This document shows, in pieces, positions 5,525 through 8,285 of a stretch of DNA of 8,285 bases. The position numbers and the translations under genes were made by a program. The notes under the pieces were generated by a model. It was not told the DNA's origin. It worked only from the letters and a program-made list of their open reading frames with translations, and did not search any database. This DNA is from Collinsella sp. GTDB lineage: Bacteria; Actinomycetota; Coriobacteriia; Coriobacteriales; Coriobacteriaceae. The stretch covers positions 1 through 8,285 of the forward strand of contig DXLV01000053.1 of NCBI GenBank assembly GCA_019414545.1. Direction: 5' to 3'. The stretch's first letter is position 1. Each line of letters opens with the position of its first letter.

Positions 5525-6250
5525 TTGGCTTTATCCGAACGACTTACGCGCGCACAGGAGATTCTGGGCCACGAGTTCAATGACAAGGTGCTGCTGCGCG
5601 CGGCTCTTACGCATCCTTCGGCCGTCGAAGGCCAGCCAGTCTCGGCAAGCTACGAGCGCCTGGAGTTTTTGGGCGATTCCATTTTGGGCGCCGTGGTGGC
5701 CCGTTCGCTCTTTGAGTCCTATCCCGAGTTTGACGAGGGCAAGCTTACGCGCCTTAAGGTGTCGCTTGTCTCTGGCGCCACGCTATCCGAGGTGTCGCAT
5801 GAGCTGGGTATCGACGACATCATCATCTTTGGTGCCTCCGAGACCGGTACCGGCGCGCGCGGTCTGCACTCGGCGCTCGAGAACGTCTATGAGTCGCTCG
5901 TGGGCGCGCTGTATCTGGATGCCGGCTGGGATGCCGCGGCGGAGTTTATCCACCGTACGCTCAAACCGCACCTGGCTTCCGAGCGTGCCGAGCACCCTGC
6001 GAACCCCAAGTCGTTCTTGCAGGAGTGCGTGCAGGCAGACGGCCATGAGCCTCCCGCGTATAAGCTGGTCGGCTCCGAGGGCCCCGCGCATGCGCCCACC
6101 TTTACCGCTGTGGTGCTCATCGACGGTATTCGCCAGGGCCGCGGCTCCGGCTCCTCAAAGAAGGAAGCCGAGGGAGCCGCTGCACTCGAGGCACTTGACC
6201 GCATGGGCTACACCACCAACGGCGTGATTCTCAACAAGAAGCCTGTTTAA
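5525..6250 (+). CDS. rnc: Ribonuclease III
   Basis: RNase III cuts double-stranded RNA, including rRNA precursors. The 241-residue product has both expected domains. The catalytic domain (about 5-150) carries the signature ERLEFLGDSIL (44-54), with Glu44, Glu47 and Asp51. A second motif, ENVYESLVGALYLD (119-132), contains Glu123. The double-stranded RNA-binding domain runs from about 160 to 227 (NPKSFLQECVQ to SSKKEAEGAAALEAL). One metal-ligand position differs: the residue aligned with Asp114 of the E. coli enzyme is Asn120. The start codon is TTG, fixed by an upstream in-frame stop and a good ribosome binding site. The gene follows acpP after three bases and is followed by smc after ten, so all three are likely co-transcribed. 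Many actinobacteria place mutM/fpg between rnc and smc; it is absent here. Confidence 0.95.
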   Translation: MALSERLTRAQEILGHEFNDKVLLRAALTHPSAVEGQPVSASYERLEFLGDSILGAVVARSLFESYPEFDEGKLTRLKVSLVSGATLSEVSHELGIDDIIIFGASETGTGARGLHSALENVYESLVGALYLDAGWDAAAEFIHRTLKPHLASERAEHPANPKSFLQECVQADGHEPPAYKLVGSEGPAHAPTFTAVVLIDGIRQGRGSGSSKKEAEGAAALEALDRMGYTTNGVILNKKPV

Positions 6251-6260
6251 GCGAGGAACC

Positions 6261-8285
6261 GTGTATCTCAAGTCCCTCACGCTCAAAGGGTTCAAGTCGT
6301 TTGCCGACCGCGCCCATATGACGTTTGAGCCGGGCCTGACCGTCATCGTCGGTCCCAACGGCTCGGGAAAATCGAACATCTCTGACTCGATTCTGTGGGT
6401 CCTGGGCGAGCAGAGCGCCAAGCAGCTGCGCGGCCAGGCCATGGAGGATGTCATCTTCTCGGGCTCGTCAGCGCGCAAGCCGGTGGGTGTCGCCGAGGTC
6501 ACGCTGGTGCTCGATAACTCGGACCATATGCTGCCCGTCGACTTTGACGAGGTCGCCATCACCCGTCGTATGTATCGCTCGGGCGAAAGCGAGTACCTCA
6601 TCAACTCGAGTCCGTGCCGCCTGATGGACATTCAGGACATCCTGCACGATTCGGGCTTGGGCAAGGATACGCATTCCATCATCAGCCAGGGCAAGCTCGA
6701 CGCCATTTTGCAGAGCCGCCCCGAGGAGCGCCGCGCCCTCATCGAGGAGGCCGCCGGCATCTCCAAGCACAAGCGCCGCAAGGAGCGTGCGCTCAAAAAG
6801 ATTAAGTCGATGGACGAGCACCTGACGCGTGCCCGCGACATCAATAAGGAAATTGCCCGTCAGCTGCGGCCGCTGGAGCGTCAGGTCGATCGCGCGCGCA
6901 AGTACAAAGAGCTGTCCTCGCGCGCGAACGAACTTACGCAGATGCTGGCCGTCGACGAGCTTCGTTCGCTGCAGTCGCAGTGGAACGACTTGGAGAGCCG
7001 CTCCAAGGAAGGCGCCGCCGAGCTGGAGCTTGCGCAGTACCGCATGGGCGAAAAGGAGCGCGAGCTCGAGAAGCTCCAGGTTATGCTCGAGGAAAAGGGC
7101 CTGTTTGTGGGCGACCTGGGCGAGCAGCGCCGCCATATGCAAGACGTGGTCGGCCGCATTAACTCCGATATGCGCCTGCTCGAGGAAAAGGGCCACAACA
7201 TGGTGTCGCGCCTGTCCGACATGCGTGGCCAGATCTCGAGCTCCGAGCATCAGCGTCGTCGCGTGGTCGAGGAGCTCGAGGACGCGCGTGCACAGCTTGA
7301 GGAAGTGACCGGCGCGCACATGCAGGCCCAGGAGGACGTTGACGCCGCTGGTCCTGCCGCCGCTGAGCTCCACGAGCGGCGCGTGGCGCTCGACAATCAG
7401 ATTTCGCAGCTTACGCGTGAGCAACGCGATGTGCAGCGTGTGGCCGATAACGCGGCGCTCGAACTCGCCAAGGTGAAGGACTCGCTGAGCAACGCCGAGG
7501 TCGAGGACAACATGTACGCCTCGCGCCTGGAGCAGATTGATGAACAGCTCGAGGAGGTTACAGCATCGCTTGATAGCCGTCGCGACCGTGCTGAGGAGCT
7601 TGAGAGTGCCCTTGAGGCGGCTCGTCAGGCCCAGAACGATGCGCGCGAGGCCACCGAGGTCGCCCGTGCAGCCCTGAAGGACTTGCGTAATCGTGAGAGC
7701 GAGGCGCGCAACAAGCTGTCCGAGGTGCGCTCGGAGCTTGCCAGCCAAAAGAAACTCGATGCCCGCATGGCCGACAGCTCGCCGCTCGTGAGCCGACTGG
7801 TGGGGGCGTTGGGCGATGACGTAACGGGTCGCCTGGGCGATGTGCTCGAGGCTCCGCGCGAACTCGAGGGCCTGGTCGAGCAGCTGCTTGCCGGCGACAT
7901 CGATGCCCTGTTGTTTGATGACGCTGACGCGCTTGAGCGCGCCGGTCGTGCCGCCCTGGACCAGAAGAAGGCCTCGGGCGAGGCACTGCTGGTGGCGCGC
8001 GGCGTGAGCGGCTCTACCGCCGCTGAGGGCGCTGCCGGTACCCGCCTGGTTGATCGTCTGTCCGTGCGGGCAGGCTACGGACCCGTCGTCGAGGCGTTGC
8101 TCGGCGGATATTACGTAGTGGACGATCTTGCTGTCGCGCTGTCGGCGCCGGTCGTTGACGGCGTGACTTACGTGACCCCCGACGGCGCCCGCGTCGCCTG
8201 CGGCGGCCTGGTGCGCGTGGGCCTCGATGCCGGCGAGGCGTCGGGTGCCATGGAGCGCAAGCGCCGTATCCGCGGGCTGGAGGGG
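6261..8285 (+). CDS. smc: Chromosome segregation ATPase Smc, 3'-truncated by window end
   Basis: Smc forms an ATP-driven ring, with ScpA and ScpB, that organises and segregates the chromosome. The frame starts at GTG (6261) with GAGGA 4 bases upstream and reads YLKSLTLKGFKSFAD, the standard Smc N-terminus. It shows Walker A GPNGSGKSN (31-39), the R-loop region KQLRGQAMEDVIFSG (54-68) and the Q-loop ISQGKLDAIL (141-150). EEAAGISKHKRRK (162-174) then leads into a long coiled coil to about residue 500. The hinge begins near 505 and reaches VTPDGARVACGGLVRVG, close to the family VTLDGD..PGG. The window ends after 675 codons, about halfway, so the return coiled coil, signature motif and Walker B are not visible. 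Hinge residues diverge from Bacillus-type sequences, with an Ala/Gly/Ser-rich stretch in the middle. No stop or frameshift is seen. Confidence 0.96.
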   Translation, partial: MYLKSLTLKGFKSFADRAHMTFEPGLTVIVGPNGSGKSNISDSILWVLGEQSAKQLRGQAMEDVIFSGSSARKPVGVAEVTLVLDNSDHMLPVDFDEVAITRRMYRSGESEYLINSSPCRLMDIQDILHDSGLGKDTHSIISQGKLDAILQSRPEERRALIEEAAGISKHKRRKERALKKIKSMDEHLTRARDINKEIARQLRPLERQVDRARKYKELSSRANELTQMLAVDELRSLQSQWNDLESRSKEGAAELELAQYRMGEKERELEKLQVMLEEKGLFVGDLGEQRRHMQDVVGRINSDMRLLEEKGHNMVSRLSDMRGQISSSEHQRRRVVEELEDARAQLEEVTGAHMQAQEDVDAAGPAAAELHERRVALDNQISQLTREQRDVQRVADNAALELAKVKDSLSNAEVEDNMYASRLEQIDEQLEEVTASLDSRRDRAEELESALEAARQAQNDAREATEVARAALKDLRNRESEARNKLSEVRSELASQKKLDARMADSSPLVSRLVGALGDDVTGRLGDVLEAPRELEGLVEQLLAGDIDALLFDDADALERAGRAALDQKKASGEALLVARGVSGSTAAEGAAGTRLVDRLSVRAGYGPVVEALLGGYYVVDDLAVALSAPVVDGVTYVTPDGARVACGGLVRVGLDAGEASGAMERKRRIRGLEG

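Noticed and set aside
6468..7748. A 426-codon open frame on the - strand opposite smc
   Set aside because: It lies wholly inside smc, whose protein is unmistakable. The antisense frame is open because of GC-rich codon bias, and its Leu/Ala/His/Arg-rich translation resembles no family I know.
1..8285. Mobile element, prophage, defence system or CRISPR array
   Set aside because: No transposase, integrase, direct-repeat array or defence domain is seen. All genes are housekeeping, on one strand and of even composition.

Overview
This window looks like core chromosome from a high-GC actinobacterium, most likely a member of the Coriobacteriia such as Collinsella or a relative. That assignment is inferred from GC-rich codon use, actinobacterial-style protein variants and gene order; no 16S rRNA is present to confirm it. 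All eight protein genes lie on the + strand and are tightly packed. I see no mobile element, CRISPR array, tRNA or rRNA, and no non-coding stretch over 300 bases; the largest gap is 124 bases. The many long open frames on the - strand are codon-bias shadows.

Layout. (1) Positions 1-2683 hold the C-terminal three quarters of recG (DNA-repair helicase), rsmD (16S rRNA methyltransferase) and coaD (coenzyme A synthesis). Both junctions overlap (4 and 8 bases), so the three genes look translationally coupled. (2) Positions 2684-4134 start with an extended -10 promoter candidate. They then carry a coiled-coil, DivIVA/SepIVA-like gene, a DUF177/YceD gene coupled to it by a one-base overlap (TAATG), and rpmF (ribosomal protein L32, 59 codons). 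A strong intrinsic terminator ends this block. (3) Positions 4135-8285 hold plsX (phospholipid synthesis), acpP (acyl carrier protein), rnc (RNase III, TTG start) and smc (chromosome organisation, GTG start), which runs off the window inside its hinge domain.

How the genes fit together. DUF177-rpmF-plsX-acpP-rnc-smc is a widely conserved housekeeping neighbourhood that joins ribosome synthesis, membrane lipid synthesis, RNA processing and chromosome segregation. CoaD makes the CoA precursor that supplies the phosphopantetheine arm of AcpP, and PlsX uses acyl-ACP, so three products act in one metabolic line. The SepIVA-like protein adds a probable link to cell envelope growth or division.

I found no convincing undescribed system. 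The points most worth a second look are: two gaps (before plsX and before acpP) in which a -10-like box precedes a hairpin with a T-rich tail, an attenuator-like layout; a perfect 22-bp palindrome in the acpP leader; Asp-to-Asn changes at normally conserved sites in the ACP attachment motif and the RNase III metal site; and the in-frame acpP-TAG-GTC-rnc junction.
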